Source: JADDRA01 sp035553895 (GTDB lineage Bacteria; Actinomycetota; Acidimicrobiia; Acidimicrobiales; CADCSY01). Taken from it: a DNA stretch of 12,453 bases. This document shows positions 1-7,208 of the stretch, piece by piece; positions within the stretch are counted from its first letter, which is position 1; each line of letters starts with the position of its first letter. The notes below the pieces were generated by a model, which was not told the origin of the DNA, made no database searches, and saw only the letters and a list, made by a program, of their open reading frames with translations. The position numbers and the translations under genes were made by a program. The stretch covers positions 1-12,453 of the forward strand of contig DATMJI010000124.1 in the NCBI GenBank assembly GCA_035553895.1. The letters are read 5' to 3'.

Positions 1-138
1 GGCGGCGAGCACGCCTTCCACTGCACGGCGGTGGCCGACGGCTCCCGGACCATCGCCGAAGGCACCGAGGTCGAGTTCCAGGTGGTACCCGGCCACCTCG
101 GGCGCTGGGAAGCCTGGGACATCACGCCCCGGAGCTGA
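1..138 (+). CDS. Cold-shock-domain protein, C-terminal part (cut by the window edge)
   Basis: Frame 1 is open from the first base and ends in TGA at 136-138, giving the last 45 residues of a protein. The residues FHCTAVADGSRTI, then GTEVEFQVVPGHLGRWEA, match the second half of the cold-shock OB-fold: the strand ending in FHCT, the DGSRTI loop, and the VPGHLGRWEA segment common in actinobacterial Csp-like proteins. The RNP motifs of the first half lie outside the window, so nucleic-acid binding residues cannot be checked. Family members bind single-stranded RNA or DNA in the cytoplasm and act as RNA chaperones. The gene runs convergently into the amino acid permease gene with only 13 nt between the stop codons. 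Family assignment is firm; paralogue and role are unknown. Confidence 0.85.
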   Translation, partial: GGEHAFHCTAVADGSRTIAEGTEVEFQVVPGHLGRWEAWDITPRS

Positions 139-144
139 GGCGGG

Positions 145-160
145 CGGGCCGTCAGGCCCG
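145..160. terminator. Candidate bidirectional terminator hairpin between convergent genes
   Basis: CGGGCC (145-150), loop GTCA, GGCCCG (155-160) forms a perfect 6-bp GC stem with a 4-nt loop. It sits in the convergent gap and covers the stop codon of the leftward permease gene (152-154). There is no T-tract on either side, so it would be an atypical, U-less terminator. GC-rich DNA makes such stems by chance, so confidence is low. Confidence 0.3.
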
Positions 161-1021
161 GGCCGCCCCCTCGGTCTCCACCGCCACCAGATCCTCGGGG
201 CCGCCGGTGATGTCGATGGTGCCGCCGAAGCGCCGGCGCTGGCGGACTTCGAGCCGTTGAGCCAACCGGCTCAGGGCGAAGATGACCACGATGTACACAC
301 CAGCCACGGCAATCAGGGCTTGCAGGAGGTTCCCGTCGAAGCTGCCCGTGATCTGGGCCCGCCGCAGCAGCTCCTCGTACTGGACGAAGAACCCGAGGGA
401 GGTGTCCTTGAGCAGGGTCGCCTGCTGGCTGATGATGGCCGGCATCATGCGCCGCAGGGCTTGAGGAAGGATCACCAGGAGCATGGCCTGGTTGTGGCGC
501 AGACCGATGGCGGCGGCGGCCTCCTTTTGGCCCCGGTCCAACGACAAGATGCCGGCCCGGAAGATCTCGGCCAGTACGGCGCTGTTGTAGACAGCCAGGC
601 CGAGCACGAGGTACCAGAACAGGGGGAAGCGCACGCCGAGGCGCGGGAGCCCGAAGGCCGAGAACAAGATGAGCAGGAGGAGGGGAAATCCCCGGAAGAA
701 CTCCACGTAGAGCCCGGCCAGCCAGCGCAGAGGACGGCGGCGGGACAGCCGGCCCAGGGCCATCACCGCCCCCAGGGCGGTGGCCCCCACCATCCCGGCG
801 GCGGCCGCCTTCAAGGTGTTGGCCAGGCCGCCGAGCAGGTACCGCACCACCCCCGGGTCGACGAGGATGCTCCACAGGTCGGCGTCGAGCTGGCCCCGGG
901 ACGAGAAGCGGCCGAAGGCCACCACCACCACGGCGAGGAGGACAGTCCCGGCCACCACCGTTCCCACCAGGACCCGGCGCCGGCCCCGGGGCCCGACCTC
1001 GTCGAAGAGGGCGACGGTCAC
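152..1021 (-). CDS. Polar amino acid ABC transporter permease, second subunit (GluD-like)
   Basis: A 289-residue inner-membrane permease that would pair with the neighbouring permease to form the channel of an amino acid importer. Hydrophobic segments lie near residues 17-37, 60-90, 111-126, 134-152 and 236-252. The cytoplasmic coupling loop that docks on the ATPase is clear at about 164-195 (GQKEAAAAIG, then LPQALRRMMP), the EAA motif of the HisM/GlnP family. I chose the GTG at 1021 because it overlaps the upstream permease's stop (GTGA, 1018-1021), a usual coupling arrangement. The frame stays open back to 1852, but upstream it is an antisense-like shadow of the first permease in another frame. 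It is the last gene of the leftward importer set. Glutamate or glutamine is the likely substrate by subunit order and similarity; the exact substrate cannot be read. Confidence 0.9.
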   Translation of the reverse strand: MTVALFDEVGPRGRRRVLVGTVVAGTVLLAVVVVAFGRFSSRGQLDADLWSILVDPGVVRYLLGGLANTLKAAAAGMVGATALGAVMALGRLSRRRPLRWLAGLYVEFFRGFPLLLLILFSAFGLPRLGVRFPLFWYLVLGLAVYNSAVLAEIFRAGILSLDRGQKEAAAAIGLRHNQAMLLVILPQALRRMMPAIISQQATLLKDTSLGFFVQYEELLRRAQITGSFDGNLLQALIAVAGVYIVVIFALSRLAQRLEVRQRRRFGGTIDITGGPEDLVAVETEGAARA

Positions 1022-1665
1022 CGGCGGATGGCTACCCGGCGCTCGAGGGCCCCAACAGCCAGACCCGACGGCAACGTCAACAACAGGTAGGCGCCGGCGG
1101 CGGCGGCGAAGGCGGTGACGAACTCGGCGTTCTCCACGGCGATCTGATTGGCCGTGCCGGTCAGTTCGATGAAGCCGATGGTGTAGGCGATGGAGCTGTT
1201 CTTTGTGAGGGCGATGAACAGGTTGCCGAGCGGCGCCACCACGCTGCGCAGGGCCTGGGGTAGTACCACCAGGCCGAGCACCTGGGAGAAGCCCAAGCCC
1301 AGGGAACGAGCCGCCTCGACCTGGCCTGAAGCCACGGTGTTCACCCCGGACCGCACCGTCTCGGCCACGAAGGCTCCGGTGTAGATCGACAGGACGATCA
1401 CGGCCGAGACGAACTTCGACTCGAAGAGGATGCCGATGCTCGGCAGCCCGAAGAAGAAGAGGACGAACAGCACCGCCAAGGGGCAGTTGCGGACGAGTTC
1501 GACGTAGACGGTGGCCGCGCCCCGCAGCGGGCGGATGGGGCCCACCCGCAGCGAGGCGACGGTGACACCGATGACAAAGGCCGCCAGCCACGAGACCACC
1601 GTCAGCGAGATCGTGGCCCCGATCCCCTCGACGAAGCGGTCGAGGTTGTCGGCGAGGATCTCCAC
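1018..1665 (-). CDS. Polar amino acid ABC transporter permease, first subunit (GluC-like)
   Basis: A 215-residue integral membrane permease. It begins VEILADNLDRF, then has TM segments at about 19-39, 63-80, 85-104 and 185-205. The EAA coupling loop starts at residue 114 (GQVEAARSLGLG) and continues to LPQALRSVVAP. EFVRN/ELVRN-type residues (ELVRNCPLAVLF, 56-67) are typical of His/Glu/Gln permeases. The GTG at 1665 was chosen because the family domain starts there. The frame stays open to an ATG at 1791, but that overlaps the binding-protein gene and encodes Arg-rich, non-family sequence. It lies 47 nt after the binding-protein stop and overlaps the next permease by 4 nt. There is no strong SD before the GTG, so translation may depend on the upstream gene. 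Confidence 0.88.
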   Translation of the reverse strand: MEILADNLDRFVEGIGATISLTVVSWLAAFVIGVTVASLRVGPIRPLRGAATVYVELVRNCPLAVLFVLFFFGLPSIGILFESKFVSAVIVLSIYTGAFVAETVRSGVNTVASGQVEAARSLGLGFSQVLGLVVLPQALRSVVAPLGNLFIALTKNSSIAYTIGFIELTGTANQIAVENAEFVTAFAAAAGAYLLLTLPSGLAVGALERRVAIRR

Positions 1666-1712
1666 CCGTGACGGGGCTTGGGGCCGGTTCCGGGGCCTGG
1701 AGTGGGCCGCGC

Positions 1713-2618
1713 TTAGTAGCGGTCCACGGCGGGCGGCTCGGGCACTTCGTCGTCGACGGTGCCCACGGTGCGCTCGTAGGCGTCGGCCCACTCGCCGTTG
1801 GTGAAGATCTCCTCCAGGCGGTCGTTGATGAAGGTACGGAACTCGTCGTCACCCTTGGGGATACCGATGCCGTAGGGCTCGGTGGTGAAGGGGTTGCCCA
1901 CCACCTCGAACACGTCGGAGCCGTACTGCTCGACCAGGCCGAGGAGGATGACGTTGTCCGTGCTCACGGCATCGACGCGGCCGTCGCGCATGGCGTCGGC
2001 ACACTTGGTGTACACGTCGAACTCGGTGAGCTCGGCCTCGGGTGCCATCTCCCGCACGTTCTCGATCGACGTCGAGCCCTGCACCGAGCACACCCGCTTG
2101 CCGTTGAGGTCGTCGACGCCGCTGATCTCCATGGGGTTCCCGGCAGGCACCATGATGTCCTGGCCGGCCACGTAGTAGGGGCCGGCGAAGTCGATGCGCT
2201 CCTTGCGGGCGTCGTTGATGGTGTAGGTGGCCACCACCATGTCGACCGTCCCCTCCTCCAGGGCGGTTTCGCGGATGGCCGACGGGGTCTCGGTGAACTC
2301 GATCTCCACGTCCGGCCCGATGGCCTCCACGATGAGCTTGGCGATCTCGACGTCGAAACCCTCGACCTCGCCGGTGCGGGGATCGGTCTGGCCGAAGAGG
2401 CGCTGGTCGAACTTGGTGCCCACGGTGATGGTGCCGGCTTGTTGGATCTCGGCCATGGTGGAGCCGGCCGGGAACTCCGGGGCCTCCCCGGCGTCGGCCT
2501 CCGTGGTGTCCGAGGTCTGCCCGGTGTCGTCGTCGTCGTCGCCGCAGGCGGTGGCGACCAAAGCCAGGGCGGCCAGCATGGCCACCAGCCAGAGCGTGCG
2601 GGTTCGGGTGCGGGTCAT
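1713..2618 (-). CDS. Amino acid ABC transporter substrate-binding lipoprotein (GluB/GlnH-like)
   Basis: A 301-residue extracytoplasmic solute-binding protein (SBP_bac_3 family). Residues 1-25 are a lipoprotein signal: basic TRTRTR, hydrophobic core, then VATAC with Cys25 as the predicted lipidation site. An Asp-rich linker follows (GDDDDD, from a short GTC repeat). The binding fold starts near residue 60 (GTITVGTKFDQ), with GFDVEIAKLIVEAIG, VDMVVATYTIN and RKERIDFAGPYY as family landmarks. Two mature cysteines, in KRVCSVQGSTS and YTKCADAM, sit where actinobacterial GluB/GlnH proteins have a likely disulfide. An AAGGAG ribosome site lies 8 nt before the ATG (2627-2632). It is 40 nt downstream of the ATPase gene. 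It would deliver a polar amino acid, probably glutamate, glutamine or aspartate, to the two permeases. Confidence 0.92.
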   Translation of the reverse strand: MTRTRTRTLWLVAMLAALALVATACGDDDDDTGQTSDTTEADAGEAPEFPAGSTMAEIQQAGTITVGTKFDQRLFGQTDPRTGEVEGFDVEIAKLIVEAIGPDVEIEFTETPSAIRETALEEGTVDMVVATYTINDARKERIDFAGPYYVAGQDIMVPAGNPMEISGVDDLNGKRVCSVQGSTSIENVREMAPEAELTEFDVYTKCADAMRDGRVDAVSTDNVILLGLVEQYGSDVFEVVGNPFTTEPYGIGIPKGDDEFRTFINDRLEEIFTNGEWADAYERTVGTVDDEVPEPPAVDRY

Positions 2619-2658
2619 GTCGGTGTCTCCTTCTCGGGTGGGCAGGACGCGGTGCTGC

Positions 2659-3402
2659 TCAATGGGCCAGGATCTTGGACAGGAAGTCGCGGGCCCGGTC
2701 GCTCTCGGGCTCGGCGAAGAAACGGTCAGGGGGCGCCACCTCGACGATGCGCCCCCCGTCCATGAACACCACCTTGCGGGCGGCCGAGCGGGCGAAGCCC
2801 ATCTCGTGGGTCACCACGATCATGGTCGTGCCCTCGGCGGCCAGGCCCACCATGACGTCGAGCACCTCGGCGATCATCTCCGGGTCGAGGGCGGAGGTGG
2901 GCTCGTCGAAGAGCATGACCTTGGGCTCCATGGCCAGGGCTCGGGCGATGGCCGCCCGTTGCTGCTGGCCGCCGGAGAGCTCGGCGGGGTACTGATCGGC
3001 CTTCTCGGCGATGCCCACGCGCTCCAGCAGCACCATGGCCCGTTCCCGGGCCTCGGTCTTGGACAGGTGGAGCGCCTTGAGCGGACCGAGGGTGACGTTG
3101 GCCAGCACCGTCTTGTGGGCGAAGAGGTTGAACGACTGGAAGACCATTCCCACCTGGGCCCGGAGGCGGGCGAGCTCCTTTCCCTCTTCCGGCAGGGGCG
3201 AGCCCTCGAAGAGGATGGTGCCGCTGTCGATGGGCTCGAGGCGGTTGATGCAGCGACACAGGGTGGACTTGCCCGAGCCCGACGGGCCCACCACCACCAC
3301 CACCTCGGCGGGGTCGACGGCCAAGTCGACGTCGTGCAGCACGTGCAGGGGGCCGAACCACTTGTTGACCTTCTCGAGGACGACCACCGGCTGGCTCGTC
3401 AT
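2659..3402 (-). CDS. Polar amino acid ABC transporter ATP-binding protein (GluA/GlnQ-like)
   Basis: A 247-residue cytoplasmic ATPase that powers the importer. All catalytic motifs are intact: Walker A GPSGSGKST (39-47), Q-loop Gln89 in FQSFNLFAH, ABC signature LSGGQQQR (142-149), Walker B VMLFDEP (162-168), D-loop SALD, and the switch His199 in VTHEMGF. FQSFNLFAHKTVL and SALDPEMI are typical of the GlnQ/HisP/GluA subgroup. The ATG at 3402 was chosen because MTSQPVVVLEKVNKWFG matches the family N-terminus and follows a GGGGG-type ribosome site. A longer in-frame start at 3441 adds 13 non-conserved residues. A possible -10 (TAGCGT on the minus strand, 3440-3445) could give it its own promoter, but no clear -35 accompanies it. 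It is the first gene of the importer proper. Confidence 0.95.
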   Translation of the reverse strand: MTSQPVVVLEKVNKWFGPLHVLHDVDLAVDPAEVVVVVGPSGSGKSTLCRCINRLEPIDSGTILFEGSPLPEEGKELARLRAQVGMVFQSFNLFAHKTVLANVTLGPLKALHLSKTEARERAMVLLERVGIAEKADQYPAELSGGQQQRAAIARALAMEPKVMLFDEPTSALDPEMIAEVLDVMVGLAAEGTTMIVVTHEMGFARSAARKVVFMDGGRIVEVAPPDRFFAEPESDRARDFLSKILAH

Positions 3403-3439
3403 CTGCCCCCTGGTACTCCTGGTTGTGCCTGGCCAGCGC

Positions 3440-3445
3440 ACGCTA
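3440..3445 (-). promoter_or_regulatory. Possible -10 hexamer upstream of the importer genes
   Basis: Minus-strand TAGCGT fits the TAnnnT core of actinobacterial -10 elements and would give a leader of about 30 nt before the ATPase ATG. The leader contains AGGAG and GGGGG ribosome-site candidates. No convincing -35 is found 16-18 nt upstream. If it is not real, the importer would be transcribed from the DUF1844 promoter. Confidence 0.25.
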
Positions 3446-3481
3446 ACAGGCGCGCCGCGTCCAGCCGTGGCTCACCAGGCG

Positions 3482-3934
3482 TCAGCTGGGGGAGCCCTCT
3501 CCGGTGTCCTGCCCGCTCGCTCGCGAGAGCTGGACGAAGGCCATGCGCAGCTGGCCGAGACCGTCCCGCAACGCCTGTTCCTCGTCACCGAGGCGCCCAA
3601 CCATGCCCTCGACGAGGGCACCCATGGCATCGATGGCCAGCCGGCCCTCCTCGAGGTTGGGGGGTCGCCGGTTGAGGTGGATGGCGGCCAGCTGGAAGAG
3701 GCCGACGGCGTGGTTGGCCACCACCACCGAGGCCGGGGTCGAGGCCACCTCCTCCTGCATGGCGGCCAGCTCGCGCTCCATGGTGGCGGCGTCGCCGGGA
3801 TCGACCCCTGGCGGGGCGTGCCCGGCGGGTCCGGCTTGCCCGCCTGCCGCCGGGCCGGCGGGCTCCGCCGGCGCCGGCTCGTCGCCCTCCCGCCGCACCG
3901 GTCGTTCGCCTCCAGGTGTCCAGAGCGAGCTCAT
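3482..3934 (-). CDS. DUF1844 family protein
   Basis: A 150-residue protein of unknown function. Residues 1-10 (MSSLWTPGGE) are followed by a low-complexity Ala/Gly/Pro stretch to about 48, and then a helical domain. That domain contains TPASVVVANHAVGLFQLAAIHL (64-87), LEEGRLAIDAMGALVEGM (94-111) and LRDGLGQLRMAFVQL (122-136), the pattern of DUF1844. From memory, small DUF1844 proteins sit next to infC in many actinobacteria, and here the gene is divergent from infC across 176 nt. The ATG at 3934 is preferred over one at 4003: it begins the conserved MSSLW segment and has a -10 hexamer 6 nt upstream. The importer ATPase follows after 79 nt. No catalytic motif or signal peptide is visible. It is probably cytosolic, with the role unknown. 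Confidence 0.78.
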   Translation of the reverse strand: MSSLWTPGGERPVRREGDEPAPAEPAGPAAGGQAGPAGHAPPGVDPGDAATMERELAAMQEEVASTPASVVVANHAVGLFQLAAIHLNRRPPNLEEGRLAIDAMGALVEGMVGRLGDEEQALRDGLGQLRMAFVQLSRASGQDTGEGSPS

Positions 3935-3940
3935 GCTGGT

Positions 3941-3946
3941 ACCATA
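3941..3946 (-). promoter_or_regulatory. -10 element for DUF1844 (leaderless arrangement)
   Basis: Minus-strand TATGGT is followed by 6 nt (ACCAGC) and then the ATG at 3934. Transcription starting 7 nt after the hexamer would begin at the A of the start codon, the classic leaderless layout of actinobacteria. There is no Shine-Dalgarno sequence before this ATG, consistent with that. The -35 region is weak. The overlapping plus-strand hexamer TACCAT (3940-3945) could serve infC. Confidence 0.45.
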
Positions 3947-3953
3947 ACGGGAG

Positions 3954-3992
3954 ACATGTCGAGAAACGGGCCCTCGTCGAACACCGACATGT
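3954..3992. repeat. 8-bp inverted repeat in the DUF1844/infC divergent region
   Basis: ACATGTCG (3954-3961) and CGACATGT (3985-3992) are perfect inverted copies separated by 23 nt; the first arm contains the palindrome GACATGTC. It lies just upstream of the DUF1844 -10 and within the presumed infC leader. It could be an operator for a dimeric regulator or an RNA stem with the GC-rich GGGCCC in its loop. No regulator can be named. Confidence 0.4.
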
Positions 3993-4110
3993 GCCGACCC
4001 CACCGTGCCTGATGCACTGCGACGTGGTCCCTCGCCGGGGTGGTTTCCTCCGTCGTGCCCACCCAGGCGTTCCCACCCGTCCCCGCCACCTTCCTCAGGA
4101 GTGATGTCCG
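3993..4110 (+). other. infC upstream leader region
   Basis: A non-coding stretch before infC. GGGTGG (4038-4043) can pair with CCACCC at 4059-4064 or 4073-4078, and GGTGG with CCACC at 4086-4090, so alternative leader folds are possible. An ORF of 30 codons (ATG 4012 to TGA 4102-4104) ends 6 nt before the infC start, and a 7-codon ORF (ATG 4104 to TAG 4125-4127) overlaps it. Both could be leader peptides, but neither has a well-placed ribosome site. IF3/L20 leaders are regulatory in several bacteria; whether this one is cannot be told from sequence alone. Confidence 0.3.
4097..4101 (+). promoter_or_regulatory. infC: Ribosome binding site that fixes the ATA start of infC
   Basis: AGGAG at 4097-4101 ends 9 nt before the ATA codon at 4111-4113, a good Shine-Dalgarno spacing. 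The only nearby ATG (4104) is just 2 nt away, too close for this site, and opens a 7-codon ORF in another frame. The site therefore supports initiation at ATA. Confidence 0.65.
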
Positions 4111-4797
<687 letters not shown>

Positions 4798-4800
4798 ACG

Positions 4801-4998
4801 GTGCCCAAGATGAAGACCCACCGCGGTGCGGCCAAGCGGTTCAAGGTGACTGGGAGCGGCAAGGTGATGCGGCGCCAGGTGGGGATGAACCACATCCTGG
4901 AGAAGAAGCCGACCAAGCGCACCCGGCGGCTGAAGCGCACCGAGGAGCTCACCGGGGGCGACCGCCGCCAGGTCAACCGCCTCCTCGGCCGAGCCTGA
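4801..4998 (+). CDS. rpmI: 50S ribosomal protein L35
   Basis: A 65-residue basic protein that matches L35 over its full length: MPKMKTHRGAAKRFKVTGSG, HILEKKPTKRTRRL and a C-terminal RRQVNRLLGRA. L35 is a component of the large ribosomal subunit. The GTG start lies 3 nt after the infC stop, with AAGGAG (4786-4791) 9 nt upstream inside the end of infC, so infC and rpmI are very probably co-transcribed and coupled. Its length is that of the family. Confidence 0.96.
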   Translation: MPKMKTHRGAAKRFKVTGSGKVMRRQVGMNHILEKKPTKRTRRLKRTEELTGGDRRQVNRLLGRA

Positions 4999-5025
4999 CG
5001 GCTCCCCGCTAGACTCCGACTCCCT

Positions 5026-5385
5026 ATGGCACGAGTGAAGAGGGCGGTCCACGCCCGCAAGCACCACAAGGCGGTGCTGGAGCAGGCGCAGGGCTACTAC
5101 GGGAACAAGAGCCGGTCCTACCGGGCCGCCAACGAGCAGGTCATGCATTCCCTGCGCTACGCCTACCGAGACCGGCGGGCCCGCAAGGGCGACTTCCGGC
5201 GCTTGTGGATCCAGCGCATCAACGCCGCCGCCCGCCAGCACGGCATGAGCTACAGCCGGTTCATGGATGGCCTGCGCCGGGCCGGCGTCGAGCTCGACCG
5301 CAAGGTCCTCGCCGACCTGGCCGTCCGGGACGAGCCCGCCTTCGCCGCCCTGGTGCAGGTGGCGGCCCAGGCACCGACCTCCTAG
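5026..5385 (+). CDS. rplT: 50S ribosomal protein L20
   Basis: A 119-residue L20, an early assembly protein that binds 23S rRNA. It shows the full family pattern: MARVKRAVHARKHHKAVLEQ, AQGYYGNKSRSYRAANEQV, RDRRARKGDFRRLWIQRINA, and the C-domain SYSRFMDGLRRAGVELDRKV with LADLAV. In enterobacteria and Bacillus L20 represses this operon by binding its mRNA. Here no ribosome site is visible in the 27-nt gap after rpmI, so translation may be coupled to rpmI. A TAGACT hexamer at 5010-5015 could alternatively give a near-leaderless transcript, but the 10-nt distance to the ATG is long. It shares its reading frame with the next gene, separated by a TAG and 9 nt. Confidence 0.96.
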   Translation: MARVKRAVHARKHHKAVLEQAQGYYGNKSRSYRAANEQVMHSLRYAYRDRRARKGDFRRLWIQRINAAARQHGMSYSRFMDGLRRAGVELDRKVLADLAVRDEPAFAALVQVAAQAPTS

Positions 5386-5394
5386 CCCCCGGTC

Positions 5395-6213
5395 GTGGGC
5401 GCGCCGAGCCCGCTCGGAGCCCGTCACCAGAAGGTCACCCGCCTCCGCCGGCTCCTCGGCCAGCGCAGCACCCGGCTGCGAGAGGGCGCCTTCGCCATCG
5501 AGGGCGAGACCCTGGTGGCCGAGGCCCTGGACGCCGGTTTGGCCCTGGAGGCGGTCTTCGTGGCCGCCGGGTGCGTCCCCCTCCCAGCCGTGGCCGCCCG
5601 GGCGGCCGAGCGCGGCTACCGGGTCCACACCCTGGCCGCCGGCGTCCTCGAGCGCATCTCCAGCACGGTCCATCCCCAGCCCGTCGTTGCCGTGGCCCCG
5701 TCCTGCGACGTGGCCCTCGAGCGCGTCGCCGGCTCCTCGCCGGTCGTGGTCTGCGTCGACGTCCGTGACCCCGGCAACGCCGGCAACATCGCCCGCGGTG
5801 CCGAGGCGGCCGGGGCCGGGGCGATAGTGTTCTGCGCAGGTTCCGTGGATCCGTTCAACCCGAAGACGGTGCGGTCGTCCGCGGGCTCGCTGTTCCACGT
5901 CCCCGTGGTGTCGGGAGGGGATCCGGTCGAGGTGCTGGAGCACATGGGAGCTTGGGGGTACGAGCGCCTGGGGACCGTCGCCAGCGGCGGAGAACCCTAC
6001 GACGAGGTCAGCTTCGCCGGCCCCACCGCCGTGGTGGTCGGCAACGAGGCCCATGGCCTGCCTCCGGCCATCGGCGACCTCCTCGACCGGCACGTCACCA
6101 TCCCCATGGCGGGCCGGACCGAGTCGCTCAACGTCAGCATGGCCAGTGCCCTCATCTGCTTCGAGGCCCTGCGCCAGCGCCGGCACGCGGCCCCGCTCGG
6201 TCCGTCCCGATGA
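5395..6213 (+). CDS. tsnR: TrmH/SpoU-family RNA 2'-O-ribose methyltransferase (TsnR-like)
   Basis: A 272-residue SPOUT methyltransferase expected to transfer a methyl group from S-adenosylmethionine to a ribose 2'-OH in rRNA. Residues about 10-85 form the SpoU substrate-binding domain (QKVTRLRRLL, GAFAIEGETLVAEAL). The knotted catalytic domain carries motif 1 at 128-137 (NAGNIARGAE), motif 2 at 213-221 (VVVGNEAHG, Glu218) and motif 3 at 243-250 (ESLNVSMA, Asn246). The GTG at 5395 is the first start after an in-frame stop and places the domain correctly; it has no ribosome site and may be read by reinitiation after rplT, 9 nt upstream. Its stop overlaps the kinase start as ATGA. The symbol follows the homologue next to rplT in mycobacteria, which I recall as TsnR; the modified nucleotide is not inferable. 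Confidence 0.88.
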   Translation: MGAPSPLGARHQKVTRLRRLLGQRSTRLREGAFAIEGETLVAEALDAGLALEAVFVAAGCVPLPAVAARAAERGYRVHTLAAGVLERISSTVHPQPVVAVAPSCDVALERVAGSSPVVVCVDVRDPGNAGNIARGAEAAGAGAIVFCAGSVDPFNPKTVRSSAGSLFHVPVVSGGDPVEVLEHMGAWGYERLGTVASGGEPYDEVSFAGPTAVVVGNEAHGLPPAIGDLLDRHVTIPMAGRTESLNVSMASALICFEALRQRRHAAPLGPSR

Positions 6214-7208
6214 CCGCCTCGGTCGGCCTCGACGAGCTGGCCGTGGCCGCCCTGGTGGTGGCGGGCGGCCGGGTGGCCGCCGCCAACCAGGCAGCCGCCG
6301 AGCTGGCCGGCGCCCGGGCCGGAGAGCTCGTGGGCGTCGAGTTGGCCGAGCTGCTCGGACCCCCAGGGGCGCCGTCCCCGCCGTCAGTCCTCCGCGGGGG
6401 CGAGGAGGTGGCCCGCCTGCGCCGCATCGGCGGGGGCGAGGTGGCCGTCGCCCTCTGCCGGCGGTCCTCTCCCGGCGAGGCGGCCGAGCGCAGCGTGGTC
6501 ACCCTGCGCCCCATCCAACCCCCCGACCCCTCGGGCATGGAGGTCGTCTCCACCGTGAGCCACGAGCTGCGGTCGCCGCTCACGTCGGTCAAGGGCTACA
6601 CCTCGCTGCTGTTGAGCCGGTGGGACCGCCTGCCCGACGACCAGCGGCGGTCCATGCTCGAGCAGGTCCACCACGACGCCGACCGGGTCACCCGGCTGGT
6701 CAACGAGCTGCTCGACATCAGCCGCCTGGAGACCGGGCACCTCCACCTGCGCTTCCAGGAGGTGGCGCTGCCCAGCATCGCCTCCTCGGTGGTGGCCAAG
6801 GTGGCCCTGGAGTACCCCGACCTCGAGTGCGGCCTCGACTTCGCCGAGGGATTCCCGTCGGTGGAAGCCGATCCCGACAAGGTCGAGCAGGTCCTCACCA
6901 ACCTGGTGGAGAACGCGGCCAAGTACGCCAGCCTCAAGGGGATGAGCGTGTCCGGCTCCGTACGGGGCGACGCCGTGGCCGTGGCCGTCTCCGATGCCGG
7001 CGAGGGCATCCCCGACGGCGAGCTGCCCCACGTGTTCACCAAGTTCTACCGCCGCGACCAGGGCAGACCGAGCGGTTCGGGGTTGGGCCTGTGGATCAGC
7101 CGGGGCCTGGTGGAGGCCCACGGTGGCCGGCTCGAGGCCGACAGCGTGCTCGGCCGGGGCAGCGTGTTCCGCTTCACCCTGCCCCTCGAACGGGGCAACG
7201 GTCGCTGA
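6210..7208 (+). CDS. Cytosolic PAS-type sensor histidine kinase (orphan)
   Basis: A 332-residue histidine kinase. Residues about 5-100 resemble a shortened PAS sensor domain (LVVAGGRVAAANQAAAELAG). A HisKA dimerisation domain follows at about 108-180 with the phospho-acceptor His118 in VSHELRSPLTSVKGYTS, and then a HATPase domain with N-box NLVENAAKYA (231-240), G1 DAGEGI (262-267), an F-box-like FTKFYRR and G2 GSGLGL (289-294). All phosphotransfer and ATP-binding motifs look intact. There is no membrane segment or signal peptide, so it should sense an intracellular cue. No response regulator gene lies in the window. It overlaps the methyltransferase stop by 4 nt and its own TGA overlaps the pheS ATG by 1 nt, so its output is tied to translation genes. 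From memory a kinase at this position also occurs in Streptomyces. Partner and signal are unknown. Confidence 0.88.
   Translation: MTASVGLDELAVAALVVAGGRVAAANQAAAELAGARAGELVGVELAELLGPPGAPSPPSVLRGGEEVARLRRIGGGEVAVALCRRSSPGEAAERSVVTLRPIQPPDPSGMEVVSTVSHELRSPLTSVKGYTSLLLSRWDRLPDDQRRSMLEQVHHDADRVTRLVNELLDISRLETGHLHLRFQEVALPSIASSVVAKVALEYPDLECGLDFAEGFPSVEADPDKVEQVLTNLVENAAKYASLKGMSVSGSVRGDAVAVAVSDAGEGIPDGELPHVFTKFYRRDQGRPSGSGLGLWISRGLVEAHGGRLEADSVLGRGSVFRFTLPLERGNGR

Noticed and set aside
1022..1852. N-terminal extension of the second permease to 566 residues
   Set aside because: The extra part is Arg/Pro/Gly-rich and overlaps the first permease in another frame. The GTG at 1021 gives a normal family length.
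2528..2542. Five GTC triplets as a possible tandem repeat element
   Set aside because: They encode the Asp-rich linker after the lipoprotein cysteine, a common feature of such proteins. The tract is too short to treat as a repeat element, though it could vary in length.
2227..3675. A 482-codon plus-strand open frame opposite the binding protein and ATPase
   Set aside because: Antisense shadow with a low-complexity translation.
6053..7207. N-terminal extension of pheS through the histidine kinase gene
   Set aside because: The frame is open but encodes Arg-rich shadow sequence. The PheS family N-terminus fits the ATG at 7208.
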